A stretch of DNA of 64,000 nucleotides from Myxococcus hansupus (lineage in GTDB: Bacteria > Myxococcota > Myxococcia > Myxococcales > Myxococcaceae). The notes beneath the pieces were generated by a model, which saw only the letters and a list, made by a program, of their open reading frames with translations, did no database searches and was not told the origin of the DNA. Numbering within the stretch: position 1 is the first letter of the stretch; each line of letters starts with the position of its first letter. The stretch covers positions 6,778,501 through 6,842,500 of the forward strand of contig NZ_CP012109.1 of assembly GCF_000280925.3 (NCBI RefSeq). The letters run 5' to 3'. The position numbers were made by a program, and so were the translations under genes. Below, in pieces: positions 42,299 through 51,655 of this stretch.

Positions 42299-42333
42299 GG
42301 TCCAAGTTCCTTCCTTGCGTCATCCTCCAAACC

Positions 42334-43425
42334 ATGTCGTCCCGCGCCTGTCCATGCACGCCCTTGCTCCCCGCCCTGGCGCTGACATTGGTGGCCGCCA
42401 TGGGCTGCCGGGAACCCGCGAAGAGCGACTTCCGCTACTCCACGGATGCCTCGTCCCGGGCGGGACTGGTGGCCCTGGCGGACGGCGTCCTCACGGCCAA
42501 TGAGGCCGGCACCGTCGTCCGGCTGGACCGGAGCGGGCGCGTCCGATGGCGCGCCGCGCTGGACAGGGACGTGGCCACCCGGCCGGCCCTGCTCGGAAGC
42601 AGCGTCATCGCGGGAACCGTGGCCGGAGGACTGGTCCGGTTGTCGCTCGAGGACGGCGCGGAGCTGTGGCGGCTGACCGGCGAGCCCCCCGTCCTTACCG
42701 CACCCGTGGTGGACGCGGAGGGGAAATCCATCTTCCTCGTGGCCCCGGATGGCGCCGTCCGCTCCCTCGTCGCGGAGACGGGAAAAACGGACTGGGAGCG
42801 CCCCCCGCCCGGAAAGCCGGAGCCGACGGCCGCGTCCCGGGGCTACCCCACCCCGGTGGTCGATGGCGGACTGCTGGTGGTCGCCCTGGGGGATGCGGGG
42901 CTGATGGCCCTGGCCGCCCAGGACGGGGCGAAGCGCTGGCAGCAGGACGTGCGGGACGTGGTGGGGATGACGCTGTCGCGCGACACGCTCTACGTGAGCA
43001 CCGGCCAGGGCCGCGTCGTGGCGCTGAACGTCACGGATGGGGCCGTCCGCTGGGAACAGACTCCCGCCGAGCGCATGACGGGCCCGCCCTCGCTGGCCCT
43101 GGGAGTCCTGTGGGTGGGTGCGAGCGGGCCTTCCCCCGAGTTGGTCGGGCTGGCGCCAGCGGATGGGAAGGACGTCGTCCGGGTGCCCCTGCCCGACCCG
43201 CTCCTGACGGGCGTCGCGGCCGTCGGGGACGACTTGCTGATGGTCCCCACCAGCGGGCGGCAGGGCCGGCTCCTCGCGCTGAGGGCCTCGACGTGGGAGC
43301 AGGCCTTCTCGGTGCGGGCGGATACCTCCTTGAGGACCCAGCCCGTGGTGATGGACGACCAGGTCATCGTGCTGGGGCTCGACGGACGGGTGCTGTCGTG
43401 GCGCGTGCGGCCCGGCGGGCCCTGA
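42334..43425 (+). CDS. Beta-propeller (PQQ-repeat) lipoprotein, BamB-like
   Basis: 363 residues. The N-terminus is a lipoprotein signal with lipobox AAMGC. The rest is repeated PQQ/BamB-like blades with the pattern VVRLDRSGRVRWRAAL, LVRLSLEDGAELWRL, VRSLVAETGKTDWE, LMALAAQDGAKRWQQ, VVALNVTDGAVRWEQ. It should be an outer-membrane or periplasmic scaffold; BamB-like function in the BAM complex is possible but not shown. It is divergent from adenosine deaminase, with 35 bases between. Confidence 0.88.
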   Translation: MSSRACPCTPLLPALALTLVAAMGCREPAKSDFRYSTDASSRAGLVALADGVLTANEAGTVVRLDRSGRVRWRAALDRDVATRPALLGSSVIAGTVAGGLVRLSLEDGAELWRLTGEPPVLTAPVVDAEGKSIFLVAPDGAVRSLVAETGKTDWERPPPGKPEPTAASRGYPTPVVDGGLLVVALGDAGLMALAAQDGAKRWQQDVRDVVGMTLSRDTLYVSTGQGRVVALNVTDGAVRWEQTPAERMTGPPSLALGVLWVGASGPSPELVGLAPADGKDVVRVPLPDPLLTGVAAVGDDLLMVPTSGRQGRLLALRASTWEQAFSVRADTSLRTQPVVMDDQVIVLGLDGRVLSWRVRPGGP

Positions 43426-43447
43426 GCCGTCTTCGCGCGCGGCGGGG

Positions 43448-43909
43448 TCAGAGCCGCCGCAACGAGGAGAGCGACAGCTCCACCCGGGAGGACAGGGCCC
43501 CGTAGTCGCGTTCGGGCGCGGCGAAGACCACGAGCACGAAGTCGTCCTTTCCCGGCACGAAGTACACCAGGGTCCGCACGCCGTCCGCCCGGGAGAACTC
43601 GTAGCGAGCCACCGGCCCCGCGGGGAGCGTCCCCTCCGAGCCCTGAAGCAGGCTTCCGGGAGGCTGAAGCCCCGCCGCCGCGAGCACGACTTCCGCGCCC
43701 GCATCGAGCGCGGGAGGAACGCCCCGCACCGAGCGCAGCTCCAGCCCACCCTCGAAGAGCGCGCGCGCCGGAGGCCCGGCTTCCTCCGAGCGGAAGCCCA
43801 TGCCAGGCGGCGGCGCGTACTGCACGCCCAGCTCCCGCGACGAGAAACCGCGCGAGCAGCCGAGGACGCACCACAGCAGGAGGCACCAGGTCAGCGAGGC
43901 GAGTCTCAC
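43448..43909 (-). CDS. Hypothetical lipoprotein
   Basis: 153 residues with a lipobox CVLGC in the first 18 residues. The mature part is predominantly beta with no recognised family (YAPPPGMGFRSEEAG, GPVARYEFSRADGVRTLVYFVPGKDDFVLVVFAAPERDY). It is convergent with the beta-propeller lipoprotein gene. Confidence 0.75.
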   Translation of the reverse strand: MRLASLTWCLLLWCVLGCSRGFSSRELGVQYAPPPGMGFRSEEAGPPARALFEGGLELRSVRGVPPALDAGAEVVLAAAGLQPPGSLLQGSEGTLPAGPVARYEFSRADGVRTLVYFVPGKDDFVLVVFAAPERDYGALSSRVELSLSSLRRL

Positions 43910-43984
43910 GCCTCCGACTCTGCCACTGGCGCCCGCGGGCTGTCAGGCCCGCGCCGCGGCCGTGTGTTCGGATATCCCCTTCGC

Positions 43985-46333
43985 TCAGCCCGGCGTCAGG
44001 AAGCGGGCGATGATGCGCTTGAGGCCCACGGCGCCGCCGAACTCCACCGTCACCTTCGCATTCGGGCCGTTGCCGTCCGCGGACACCACGCGGCCCACGC
44101 CGAACTGCTCGTGACGCACGCGCATGCCGCGCACGTCCCCGCCCACGCCGTCCATGTCCGGCGCCTGCGAATAGGAACGGTCGATGCGAGGCCCCTCATC
44201 GTCGTCCCACGTCCGCTTGCGCTGCGTCGAGGGCACCATGGGCCGGGGCGGCTCGGGCAGCTCATGCTCGCTGATGCCGAACAATTGCGGGGGAACGTCG
44301 GCCAGGAAGCGGCTGGGCGCGTTGTAGCGGAGCTCACCGAACAGCGAGCGGCACTGCGCCAGACTCACGAAGAGCCGTTTGCGCGCGCGGGTGAAGCCCA
44401 CGTAGCAGAGGCGCCGCTCCTCGGCCATCTCCTCCGAGGGCTCCCGCTCCGACGGCATGTCGTCGCCCAGGAACACGGACTCCGACTTGACCGCGCGCGA
44501 GTGCGGGAAGACGTTCTCCTCCATGCCCGTGAGGAACACGGCGTCGAACTCCAGGCCCTTGGCCGCGTGCAGCGTCATCAGCGCCACCCGACCATCGCCC
44601 ACCTCCGCGTCCGCCTCGCCCACCAGCGAAATCTGCTCCAGGAACGCCTGAAGCGCGGGCACGTCCGCCGTCAGCGGCGCCGCGTCCACCTCGGGCGGCA
44701 CCTCGGCGGGGGGATTCGCCGCGGCCGCCACCGCCGCGGCGGCGCGGTTCAGGTCGAACTCCTGCGCCGCGCCCAGGAACTCGCGGAGGTTCTCCGCGCG
44801 CGTCTGCGCCTCGTCGCTGCCTTCGGCCAGCAGCGTCTCCACCAGCTTCGTCTCGCGAAGCATCTGGTCCACCGCGCCCGCGGCGTCCTCGTTCGTCTGG
44901 GCGAAGGACGTCAGGGACTCCAGCAGGTTGCGGAAGCCCTTGAGGCGCTTCACCGCGGCGCTGTTCAACGCGGGAATCTGCTCCGGCTGGGACAGCGTCT
45001 CGTAGAGGCTCACGCCCCGCGTGTTGGCGAAGTCCGTCAACCGCTCCACCGTGGTGTCGCCAATGCCACGCGCCGGGATGTTGATGATGCGCAGCAGGTC
45101 CGCGTCCGAGCGCGGATTCACCATCAACCGGAGGTACGCGGAGGCATCCCGCACTTCCGCCCGGTCATAGAAGCTGCGCCCGCTCACCAGCGTGTACGGG
45201 ACGCGCGCCAGCCGCAGGGCCTCTTCCAGCACGCGGCTCTGGGCGTTCGCCCGATAGAAAACCGCCATGCTGGAGAGCTTGATGAAGCCCTCCCGCTGGA
45301 GCGCCAGAATCTGCCGGGCCACTTCCTGGGCCTCGGCCCGCTCGTCGCGGTTGAGCAGCAGGTTGAGCGTCTGGCCTCGCGGACGCTCGGACCACAGCTT
45401 CTTCTCCATGCGCCGCGAGTTCTTCCGGATGACCTCGTGCGCGGCGTCGAGGATGTTCTGGTCGGAGCGGTAGTTCTGCTCCAACTTCACCACCTTCGCG
45501 CCCGGGTACTGCCGAGGGAAGCCGAGGATGTTGTCCACGTCCGCGCCACGCCACCGGTAGATGGACTGGTCGTCGTCCCCCACCACCACCAGGTTCGCGG
45601 ACGGCGGCGGCGCCAACTGCTTGAGCAGCGCGTACTGCACCGGGTTGGTGTCCTGGAACTCATCCACCAGCACGTGGTGGAAGCGGCGCCGGTAGTTGTC
45701 CAGCACGTCCGGCCGCTTGCGGAACAAACTCACCAGCAGCAGCAGCAGGTCTCCGAAGTCCACCGCGTTGGCCGCGCGCAACCGCTCCTGGTAGGCCGCG
45801 TACACCTTGCGCACCAGCAGGCCGCGCTCGTCGCCGGGCGCCACCTCCATCTGCTCCGGCAGACGGGCCGCGTTCTTCTCCTGGTCGATGCGGTGGAGGA
45901 TTTCGCGGGGCTGCATGGACTCGATGCCCGCCTCACGCATGGCGCGCTTCACCACGTTGAGCTGGTCCGAATCGTCGTAGATGACGAACGAACGGGTGAG
46001 CCCCACGTGCTCCGCCTCGCGCCGGAGAATCTGCGCCGCGGCGGAGTGGAACGTGCTCACCACCAGCTCGTTCGCCTGGGGGCCCAGCAACTGCGCCAGG
46101 CGCTCGCGCATCTCCCGCGCCGCCTTGTTCGTGAAGGTGACGGCCAGGATGCGCCACGGGAAGACGTCGTGGACCTTCACCAGGTACGCCACCCGGCGGG
46201 TGATGACGCGCGTCTTGCCGCTGCCCGCGCCGGACAGCACGAGCAGGGGGCCATGACCGTGCAGCACGGCCTCCCGCTGGGGCGCGTTGAGGTCTTCGAG
46301 GAGGGCGGATTCGTGTGGGTTCGCGGGCGACAT
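43985..46333 (-). CDS. UvrD/PcrA-type DNA helicase
   Basis: 782-residue superfamily 1A helicase: Q motif LNAPQREAV, motif I LSGAGSGKTRVI, Ia VTFTNKAAREMRER, II VDEFQDTNPVQY, III VGDDDQSIYRWRGAD, IV LEQNYRS, V LMTLHAAKGLEFDAVFLTGMEE and VI RRLCYVGFTRARKRLFV. The C-terminal end (MRVRHEQFGVGRVVSADG, KVTVEFGGAVGLKRI) is the Tudor-like RNA-polymerase-binding domain of PcrA/UvrD. It unwinds DNA 3-prime to 5-prime in repair and recombination and clears stalled polymerase. Confidence 0.96.
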   Translation of the reverse strand: MSPANPHESALLEDLNAPQREAVLHGHGPLLVLSGAGSGKTRVITRRVAYLVKVHDVFPWRILAVTFTNKAAREMRERLAQLLGPQANELVVSTFHSAAAQILRREAEHVGLTRSFVIYDDSDQLNVVKRAMREAGIESMQPREILHRIDQEKNAARLPEQMEVAPGDERGLLVRKVYAAYQERLRAANAVDFGDLLLLLVSLFRKRPDVLDNYRRRFHHVLVDEFQDTNPVQYALLKQLAPPPSANLVVVGDDDQSIYRWRGADVDNILGFPRQYPGAKVVKLEQNYRSDQNILDAAHEVIRKNSRRMEKKLWSERPRGQTLNLLLNRDERAEAQEVARQILALQREGFIKLSSMAVFYRANAQSRVLEEALRLARVPYTLVSGRSFYDRAEVRDASAYLRLMVNPRSDADLLRIINIPARGIGDTTVERLTDFANTRGVSLYETLSQPEQIPALNSAAVKRLKGFRNLLESLTSFAQTNEDAAGAVDQMLRETKLVETLLAEGSDEAQTRAENLREFLGAAQEFDLNRAAAAVAAAANPPAEVPPEVDAAPLTADVPALQAFLEQISLVGEADAEVGDGRVALMTLHAAKGLEFDAVFLTGMEENVFPHSRAVKSESVFLGDDMPSEREPSEEMAEERRLCYVGFTRARKRLFVSLAQCRSLFGELRYNAPSRFLADVPPQLFGISEHELPEPPRPMVPSTQRKRTWDDDEGPRIDRSYSQAPDMDGVGGDVRGMRVRHEQFGVGRVVSADGNGPNAKVTVEFGGAVGLKRIIARFLTPG

Positions 46334-46434
46334 TCGGAAAGGAGCCGATGCTTCTAACGTCTTTCCCCCGGCAATGGGCGTCCTTCTGGTGCCCCTGCCT
46401 GGCCGCCCGTCCCCTCAGGCATGCCGTGCGCTTA

Positions 46435-46440
46435 TATAAT
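46435..46440 (+). promoter_or_regulatory. TATAAT -10 element before thioesterase gene
   Basis: A perfect TATAAT lies 11 bases before the ATG of the thioesterase gene in an otherwise very GC-rich region. No clear -35 (TTGACA-like) is seen 17 bases upstream. If used, the transcript would have a very short or no leader. Confidence 0.35.
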
Positions 46441-46451
46441 GGGGCGCCTCC

Positions 46452-46937
46452 ATGTCCGACTCCCCGTCCGGCGCCCCTTCGAGGCCCTCCCAGGCCGACC
46501 TGGACCGCTACGCAGAGCAGTTCTCACAGAGCCTCACCCTGCGCCTCTTCGGCGCGCACCTCAGCTTCCCGGAGGGCCGCAAGGTGGTCGTCAGCATTCC
46601 AGAGCTGCGCCCCGAACACCGGGGCGGCGCGGGCAGCGCCAGCACCGTCAACGGCGGCATCCTCGCGGCCCTGTTCGACTACGCCATTGGCTGCACCGGC
46701 GCCCTGGTCGACCCAGGCCGGCGCTGCGCCACGGTGCAGCTCTCCATGAGCTTCGAGCGCGCCGTCACGGGCGGCAGCATCCGCGTGGAGTCCGAAATCG
46801 ACAGTCAGAGCGTCTCCATGCTCTTCGCCACCGCCCGCCTGTACGACGATGCGGGCCGTGTGTGCGCCCGCTGCCAGGGCGTGGTGAAGCTCTCCAACGC
46901 CCGCTGGGCCTCTGGAGACAGCCCCGCCGTCAACTGA
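46452..46937 (+). CDS. PaaI family thioesterase (hotdog fold)
   Basis: 161 residues with the hotdog pattern: LRPEHRGGAGSASTVNGGILAALFDYAIGCTGALV (the NGG-AxxD active-site helix region) and VQLSMSFERAVTGGSIRVES. Such enzymes cleave acyl-CoA or aryl-CoA thioesters; substrate unknown. The protein is cytosolic. It is the first gene of the plus-strand series leading into the sigma factor operon, but 120 bases separate them. Confidence 0.88.
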   Translation: MSDSPSGAPSRPSQADLDRYAEQFSQSLTLRLFGAHLSFPEGRKVVVSIPELRPEHRGGAGSASTVNGGILAALFDYAIGCTGALVDPGRRCATVQLSMSFERAVTGGSIRVESEIDSQSVSMLFATARLYDDAGRVCARCQGVVKLSNARWASGDSPAVN

Positions 46938-47060
46938 CCCTTGCCTACTCCGCCCCACATCCTCCTGGCTTCCGACGATATGTCCGGCCCGAACGTACGT
47001 TCTGGGGTCACCGGGGAGCCGGCGCGCTCCCCAGAAGCCTTTGAGCGACGGGAAGACGGC

Positions 47061-47708
47061 ATGAGTGCAGCCGTGCAGGGCCTGCGGATGACGACGCTGC
47101 GACTGTCCAAGGAAGCCGATGAACCCGCTGAAGCGACCGCCCCAGGAGGCGAAGAAGCCCTCCTGTCGCGGCGCGCGCTGGCGGGTGACCGGGCGGCCTG
47201 GGACGCGCTGGTGGCGCGCCATCACCGGCGGGTCGTGGTCTCGCTGCTCGCCCGCGGCGTCCGGGTGGACCGGGCGCAGGAGCTGGCGCAGGAGACCTGG
47301 GCACGGCTCATCCAGCAGCAGCAGCGCGGACTGCTGACGGAGCTGCGCCTGCCCAACCTCGCCCTCACCCAGGCGGCCTTCCTGGCCGCGGACGACGCAC
47401 GGCGGACCCGCCGCGAGTCCATCTCCGGCGCGGTGGACGAGCTGCCCGAGCGGCACCACCCGGTGGACCCCTCCGTCTCCGCGGAGCGGCGCCTGCTCTC
47501 CGAGGAACAGCTTTCAAGGGCCCACGCCGCGCTGGCGCAGGTGTCCCCCAGCGCGCGAAACGTCTTCCTCCTGGCCTGTGACGGGCAGGAGCTTCCCCAT
47601 GCTGAAGTCGCCTCACGCGTTGGCCTGTCGGTCCAGCGCGTGCGGCAGATCCTGTGCGAGGTCCGCAAGAAGCTGCGCACCGCGCTCGAGGAGGAAACCC
47701 ATGCTTAA
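47061..47708 (+). CDS. ECF-type RNA polymerase sigma factor
   Basis: About 215 residues. The sigma-2 region is LSRRALAGDRAAWDALVARHHRRVVVSLLARGVRVDRAQELAQETWARL, the sigma-4 region ALAQVSPSARNVFLLACDGQELPHAEVASRVGLSVQRVRQILCEVRKKLR. It is paired with the zf-HC2 anti-sigma gene that overlaps its 3-prime end by 8 bases. The start is uncertain: ATG 47061 has GGAAG upstream, and 47088 or 46941 are alternatives. Confidence 0.88.
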   Translation: MSAAVQGLRMTTLRLSKEADEPAEATAPGGEEALLSRRALAGDRAAWDALVARHHRRVVVSLLARGVRVDRAQELAQETWARLIQQQQRGLLTELRLPNLALTQAAFLAADDARRTRRESISGAVDELPERHHPVDPSVSAERRLLSEEQLSRAHAALAQVSPSARNVFLLACDGQELPHAEVASRVGLSVQRVRQILCEVRKKLRTALEEETHA

Positions 47709-48243
47709 GCCCCATCTCACCCGCGACGCCGCGGAGCAGTACATCCTGGGGGCGCTGGCACCCGAGAAGGCCGCGAGCCTCGAGGCGCACACGCTGGAAT
47801 GCGAGCCCTGCGCGCGGCTGCTCCAGGAAGAAGCCCTGCTGTCGGAGCAGCTTCAAGAAGTGGCCAGCACCTTCCCGCGGGAGGCGCCGGTCATCCGCCC
47901 CGCCCGCTGGGACACGCGGCGCGTGGCGGTGGGCGCGGCCCTGGCCACCGCCGCCTCGCTGGCCCTGGTGCTGCTGTCGGGTGACCAGCGGTCCACGTCG
48001 CTTGGCGCCCTCGCGCCGGAAGCCCCTCCGTCCCTGGCGGGATTGGAGGCGGAGGCCCGGGAGCCGCAGGCCATCGTCGTGGCCTGCCCGGACCTGGCCA
48101 CGCAGGCGTCATGCACTCAATCGGCCGAGGAGCGAGGGCTCCTCGTCCAGTATCCATGGGGCACGGGTGAAGTTCCGCGTTACGAAGCCCGCACGGGCCT
48201 CCCCAAGGACGCGCTGAGCGCGCGCCGCCCCGTGTCGCTGTGA
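47701..48243 (+). CDS. zf-HC2 anti-sigma factor
   Basis: 180 residues: zinc-binding anti-sigma domain with H-x3-C-x2-C (AHTLECEPCARLL), then a single membrane helix (VAVGAALATAASLALVLLSG) and a short periplasmic part with two Cys (ACPDLATQASCTQS). It should hold the upstream sigma factor at the membrane until a signal. Start ATG 47701 overlaps the sigma stop. The two periplasmic cysteines could form a disulfide, a possible redox or envelope-stress sensor. Confidence 0.85.
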   Translation: MLKPHLTRDAAEQYILGALAPEKAASLEAHTLECEPCARLLQEEALLSEQLQEVASTFPREAPVIRPARWDTRRVAVGAALATAASLALVLLSGDQRSTSLGALAPEAPPSLAGLEAEAREPQAIVVACPDLATQASCTQSAEERGLLVQYPWGTGEVPRYEARTGLPKDALSARRPVSL

Positions 48244-48254
48244 GGACTCCCGTC

Positions 48255-49424
48255 ATGGACTTCCGGAAGAGACTCGCTGCCCTCCTGCTCGCGCTGGCCT
48301 CCACCGGGGCCGGCGCGCAGCCGTTGGACAGTGCCCAGAAGCTGCCCATGGGCTGGTATGTGACGGAGAGCGCCCCCAAGCGCTACGAAGCGGGCGTGGA
48401 CACCGCCGACACGTGCGAGGGCACCCGCAGCGCCTACCTCCGCTCGCTGTCGCCGGACGAGAACGGCTACGGCACCTTCATGCAGGCCTTTGGCGCGCAG
48501 GACTTTCGCGGCAAGCGACTGCGCTTCTCCGCCTCGCTCCGCATCAAGGACGTGGAAGGCTGGGCGGGCCTGTGGATGCGCGTGGAGGGCCCCGACCCGA
48601 AGCAGCCCCTGGCCTTCGACAACATGCAGTCGCGCGCCCTGGTGGGCACCGCGGGCTGCAAGCGCTACGAGGTGGTGCTGGACGTCCCGAAGGAGGCCAC
48701 CACCATCATGGCCGGCCTCATCATGAGCGGCACCGGCCGGGCCTGGCTGGACGGCGTGCGCTTCGACGTCGTGGACGCGTCCGTTCCCGTCACGGACCTG
48801 CTGGCCTCACGGCCGGTGGTGGCGGCCAACGGCCCCGCGGGGCTGGAAGACGGCCCCGCCTCCGGTTCGAAGAACGACACCCTGCCGCTGGGCCGCGTCG
48901 GAGACGTCTGGTTCAACCAGGGCCGCATCGCCGCGGACAAGCCTTACACGCGGAACAAGGACGGCGTCTGGGTGAGCATCCTCGGCGAAGAGGTCTACGA
49001 GCACGGCATCGCGGTGACGGGCACCCTGGGGCAGCGCGCGCTGGACCTGAAGCTGAGGGCCGGCGGGCGCTATACCCGCATCGAGGGCACCTGGGGCAAG
49101 GAGACCGTCGACATCCAGATGTCCCCCGAGAAGCTCAGCATGCGCTGGGGCAAGCTCACGCGCGAGCTGGCGCGGGACTCGAGCGCCCAGGTGAACGGCA
49201 CGTGCAACCGCTACCAGCGCACGGAAGGCGCCCGCGTGGTGGACCAGTTGGACGTCTGCGGCGCGGCGCTGGGGACTCGGCCGCCCAGCGCGCAGCTCGT
49301 GATGTCCTTCCTGGCGAACGGCTTCAGCCCCACCCTGCCGACCCGGGGACTTGCGGCGCCGCAGCCGCCCGTTCGCAGCCGCGAGGCGCTGGACACCGAG
49401 CGGACCGCCAACGGCCCGCAGTGA
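48255..49424 (+). CDS. Secreted protein of unknown function, two beta-rich domains
   Basis: 389 residues with a Sec signal peptide (RKRLAALLLALASTGAGAQ). Part one (YGTFMQAFGAQDFRGKRLRFSASLRIKDVEGWAGLWMRVEG, FDNMQSRALVGT, YEVVLDVP) matches a jelly-roll-like domain common in bacterial secreted and AraC-linked proteins, often annotated only as hypothetical. Part two (LGRVGDVWFNQGRIAADK, VEIYEHGIAVTGTL-like, RAGGRYTRIEGTWGKETV) resembles NPCBM/NEW2 type carbohydrate-binding folds. It starts 12 bases after the anti-sigma stop with GAGGA ahead, so it is likely part of that operon. Confidence 0.75.
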   Translation: MDFRKRLAALLLALASTGAGAQPLDSAQKLPMGWYVTESAPKRYEAGVDTADTCEGTRSAYLRSLSPDENGYGTFMQAFGAQDFRGKRLRFSASLRIKDVEGWAGLWMRVEGPDPKQPLAFDNMQSRALVGTAGCKRYEVVLDVPKEATTIMAGLIMSGTGRAWLDGVRFDVVDASVPVTDLLASRPVVAANGPAGLEDGPASGSKNDTLPLGRVGDVWFNQGRIAADKPYTRNKDGVWVSILGEEVYEHGIAVTGTLGQRALDLKLRAGGRYTRIEGTWGKETVDIQMSPEKLSMRWGKLTRELARDSSAQVNGTCNRYQRTEGARVVDQLDVCGAALGTRPPSAQLVMSFLANGFSPTLPTRGLAAPQPPVRSREALDTERTANGPQ

Positions 49425-49474
49425 GCGCGCGGGGCCCGTGACAACGGGCCCGGACCTGGACACGGCGCCTTCCG

Positions 49475-50659
49475 TCAGAAGGCGAAGTCGCGCTCCAGCG
49501 TTTCGCTCCCCGCCTGCACGGACAGGTGGGCAGAGCGCGCGCCCGTGGAGGACGCGGTCGTCAAATCAAAAGCCAGGCCCTCCGGCCCCTGGGCCGGTTT
49601 GAGCGAGGGACGCCCAGGGCTGAGAAACACCGCCGCCGTCACCGTCCGCCCCGAAAGGGGCTGCACCAGCAGCCGCACGCGCTGACGCTCCCGCACCAGC
49701 ACCACGCGGAAATCCCGGCGCTCCTCCAGCACTTCGCGCTGCTCGGGAAGGCGCGCGGCCGAGCCGCGGTGTGACACGGGCGCGCGCGACGTGCGCGCGG
49801 AGCGCGTCACCGCGCCCTCCTCCATGTCCAGGGCCTCGTCGATGGCCTCCTCGCCCTCGTCGAGCGCCAGCACGGCCTGGGCACATTCGCCACAGCGCGC
49901 CGTGTGCGCATCCAGACGGGTTCGCTCGTCCTCGGACAGCAGCCCCATGTCGAGGCGCCAGAGGTCATCCGCGGTGAGGTGCCGGCGCGGGGGGACGTCC
50001 ACGGGGGCGGCGTCCGCCATGTCCGCGCGGCAGTCCTGGCAATTCTGAAGGTGGGCGGTCAGCGTCTGGGCGGTGGACGTCCAGGTGGCCACCAGGTCAT
50101 CGCAGCCGGCGCGCGCGGAAAACCACCAGGCGGCGTCCTGCTCTGCGGGCTCGAGGAGGTCGCGCTCCTGCCGGCGCTGCGGATTGAGGGGGATGAACCA
50201 ACGCGCCCGAGGACGAAGCGCGGAGTCGATACTCTGGAGCGCGGCGAGAAATTGGTCTCGAACCTGCGCGGCCTCGCCGTCGAGGGCTCCGTGAAATCCC
50301 TCCCAGACGGCCAGGGCGTGTGCGGCGGAGGCGGCCCGGTCGCGAGCCGAAAGTCCCTCCAGCGCGGAGGCACGCCACATGTCGGATTCGTCGCCCCCGT
50401 CCAGCGCCACCTCCACGGATTCCTCCGCGGCCCGCAGGAGCTGCGGCTGAAGTGACTGTGGCTTCTGCGCCTTCAACCACGCTTCGACTTGAGGTCGACC
50501 CAAGCCCCGAAGGGCACCATCCACACCTTCGGTCTCCACCCGGGAGCGGCGGCGAAGCAGGTCGCCAGCAGCCTCGAGAACTTCACCGGTGGAAGCCGTG
50601 CCCGACAGAAGCTGAGAGCGGCGGGCGGAATAGCGGGACAGCGTATCTCCAACAATCAT
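49475..50659 (-). CDS. Probable anti-sigma factor with two HC2 zinc motifs
   Basis: 394 residues. Two zinc-finger-type motifs H-x3-C-x2-C are visible in the middle, HLQNCQDC and HTARCGEC, spaced about 55 residues. Unlike the partner at 47701 there is no evident membrane helix, so it appears cytosolic. The C-terminal part is beta-rich (RDFRVVLVRERQRVRLLVQPLSGRTVTAAVFL). It follows the sigma factor at 50708-51376 by 48 bases, which supports an anti-sigma role. The N-terminal third has no recognised domain. Confidence 0.7.
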   Translation of the reverse strand: MIVGDTLSRYSARRSQLLSGTASTGEVLEAAGDLLRRRSRVETEGVDGALRGLGRPQVEAWLKAQKPQSLQPQLLRAAEESVEVALDGGDESDMWRASALEGLSARDRAASAAHALAVWEGFHGALDGEAAQVRDQFLAALQSIDSALRPRARWFIPLNPQRRQERDLLEPAEQDAAWWFSARAGCDDLVATWTSTAQTLTAHLQNCQDCRADMADAAPVDVPPRRHLTADDLWRLDMGLLSEDERTRLDAHTARCGECAQAVLALDEGEEAIDEALDMEEGAVTRSARTSRAPVSHRGSAARLPEQREVLEERRDFRVVLVRERQRVRLLVQPLSGRTVTAAVFLSPGRPSLKPAQGPEGLAFDLTTASSTGARSAHLSVQAGSETLERDFAF

Positions 50660-50707
50660 GGGTTCATTCCTCCTGGGTACCCCGGGTGTGGCGGGGGAGG
50701 AGGCGGC

Positions 50708-51376
50708 TCACGCTTCCTCCCCATGCGACTCGCGCTGAAGATCCAGCAGGTAGAGCTTGAGGTAGGCCTGCGCACGGCTGACGCGCTTGTAGCTGTTCAC
50801 CACGGTGATGTTCAGGCGCCGGGCACATTCTTCGTGATCCTCGACGTCTTCGTGGTGGTACAGGTCCCAAGCCGAGGCTTCCTTCGGGTGCTCCTGCTGG
50901 AGGCGGGCATAGGCCGCCCAATACAGTTCCTGGGCTTCGGCGCGCTCTTCACGCCGCTTCCCGAACTCGACGGCGCGAGCCACCTGGGAGGGTGGCTCCT
51001 CCATGGCGTCATCGGGATCCGACGGGGGCGCCGCGAGCTCCTCGCGGTGCTTCCGGTAGAAGTCGATGGCCACGTGCTTGACGATGCGCAGGAAGAACGT
51101 CTTGGGAGACGCGCTCCGCCCCGGCATCTGCTCCGACACGCCGCGGAACTGGTCCAGACCCCGGTCGATGAACTTCCCGACCGCGTCCTGGAAGAGCTCG
51201 TCCGCGTCCGCTGGGGACCCACGGCCGTAGCTCGCCTGAATCTTGCTGATGACGTACCGGGACGGACGGGCCCACCGCTGCACCAGCGCCCCAAGCGGCC
51301 CTCCAACGGGCTCGCCAGTGGCGCGGCGGCGGACCACCTCCGCGAACAATTCGTCATCCGTGAGCTGCTCGTACAC
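50708..51376 (-). CDS. Sigma-70 family RNA polymerase sigma factor
   Basis: 222 residues. Sigma-2-like helices: LVQRWARPSRYVISKIQ, DADELFQDAVGKFIDRGLDQF, SPKTFFLRIVKHVAIDFYRKHREE. The C-terminal region (ARLQQEHPKEASAWDLYHHEDVEDHEECARRLNITVVNSYKRVSRAQAYLK) resembles sigma-4 with a helix-turn-helix. GTG start with a weak ribosome-binding site. It heads the minus-strand sigma/anti-sigma pair, and its promoter region runs into the divergent Y-RNA-like locus. Confidence 0.82.
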   Translation of the reverse strand: MYEQLTDDELFAEVVRRRATGEPVGGPLGALVQRWARPSRYVISKIQASYGRGSPADADELFQDAVGKFIDRGLDQFRGVSEQMPGRSASPKTFFLRIVKHVAIDFYRKHREELAAPPSDPDDAMEEPPSQVARAVEFGKRREERAEAQELYWAAYARLQQEHPKEASAWDLYHHEDVEDHEECARRLNITVVNSYKRVSRAQAYLKLYLLDLQRESHGEEA

Positions 51377-51655
51377 CGGAAGGACCTGGGGGCTGCGCCG
51401 GGGGAGTCACCCCGGGATGTTGGGTTTCGGGGATGTGGCGCGGCAAGGTACCACGTTGGCATCCGCAGGCAGCCTCCGAGACAAGCAGGGGGCGCCAACC
51501 CAGCGAAATCACCGGACAAATTGGCACCCAGGGCGTTGGACGAAAGCCGCGCGGGATTCCTGACGAAAATAGAGACGGGGCTCCGGCCGAAATCGGCCCC
51601 GAAAATCCACCTGTCAGGAACAGCGAGGCCCCGCGTCTTCAGCCCCATCGCTTTC

